64,000 nt of DNA, taken from positions 59,856 through 123,855 of the forward strand of contig RPFO01000624.1 of assembly GCA_009746045.1 (NCBI GenBank). Direction: 5' to 3'. The DNA is from Mesostigma viride. Its lineage: Eukaryota; Streptophyta; Mesostigmatophyceae; Mesostigmatales; Mesostigmataceae. The notes beneath the pieces are model-generated. The model was not told the origin of the DNA. It saw only the letters and a list, made by a program, of their open reading frames with translations, and did no database searches. Of the stretch, positions 63,895-64,000 are shown piece by piece. The position numbers and the translations under genes are program-made. Within the stretch, counting starts at the first letter, position 1; each line of letters opens with the position of its first letter.

Positions 63895-64000
63895 TGAGAC
63901 CCATCCTAGGCCGCGGTCACTATAGGGTCACTATAGGGGTGGCAGATGCCAGCATAAGGGTGGTGCACTTCTCCTGATGACGGAATGATGACGGAATGAT

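Larger units (their letters stand above)
45020..64000. mobile_element. Integrated Polinton-like virus (PLV), about 19 kb, right end cut by the window
   Basis: Inverted terminal repeats (45020-45782 and 63245-64000) enclose a minus-strand structural block and a plus-strand replication/integration block. Core PLV genes are present: double jelly-roll major capsid protein, A32-like packaging ATPase, tyrosine recombinase and a primase-helicase of the herpes origin-binding type. The tyrosine integrase and UL9-like helicase place it with the PLVs known from green algae such as the Tetraselmis virus type, rather than classical Polintons that use protein-primed DNA polymerase and a retroviral-type integrase. 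Several genes are frameshifted and a host LINE has inserted, so this is a resident provirus. Confidence 0.88.
63245..64000 (-). repeat. Right terminal inverted repeat of the PLV (cut by window end)
   Basis: Reverse complement of 45020-45782. It ends at the window edge within GATGACGGAATGATGACGGA-type repeats, so the outer border is not visible. Confidence 0.93.

Overview
The window is nuclear DNA of a eukaryote, most likely a green (chlorophyte) alga. One protein-coding gene is split by seven GT-AG introns, retrotransposons are dense, and there are plant/green-alga type TTTAGGG repeats. The GC-rich exons and introns full of different satellites fit algal genomes. The genus cannot be fixed from sequence alone.

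Layout. 1-3657: the right part of a minus-strand Ty3/gypsy element (start of RT, protease, gag, PBS, 5' LTR). About 4000-11300: a cluster of non-LTR units carrying an L1-like ORF1 (coiled coil, RRM-like domain, C-terminal domain) and a shared 3' module, several joined tail to tail. 11500-18600: a tRNA-like SINE, a minus-strand acidic membrane-anchored protein exon (15361-16080), and long stretches with no gene I can support. About 18667-28425: an eight-exon plus-strand sialidase/BNR-repeat gene whose introns hold satellites, including about 45 copies of a 45-bp minisatellite. 29280-40000: more ORF1 fragments, a solo LTR with target duplication, the 3' half of a LINE RT gene, and two insertions of a second LINE family ending in a restriction-like endonuclease. 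40281-44296: a gag-only LTR element (TR-GAG type) nested in a LINE.

45020 to the window end: an integrated Polinton-like virus (PLV) of about 19 kb with terminal inverted repeats of at least 756 bp. Its left half is a minus-strand structural block: unknown protein, small structural candidates, an Ig-repeat plus LamG adhesin, a 56-aa peptide, the double jelly-roll major capsid protein, a small Gly/Ala/Lys protein, a minor-capsid candidate, a C2H2 finger protein and further virion candidates. Its right half is a plus-strand block: coiled-coil protein, A32-like packaging ATPase, AT-hook protein, tyrosine integrase and a primase plus UL9-like helicase. The ATPase, the minor-capsid gene, one small gene and the helicase are frameshifted, and a LINE has landed between two viral genes, so this is an endogenous, decaying copy. 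The capsid, integrase and adhesin frames remain open.

The most unusual signal is that each viral terminal repeat carries four telomere-type TTTAGGG units pointing outwards as at a real chromosome end, next to five tandem hairpin units.
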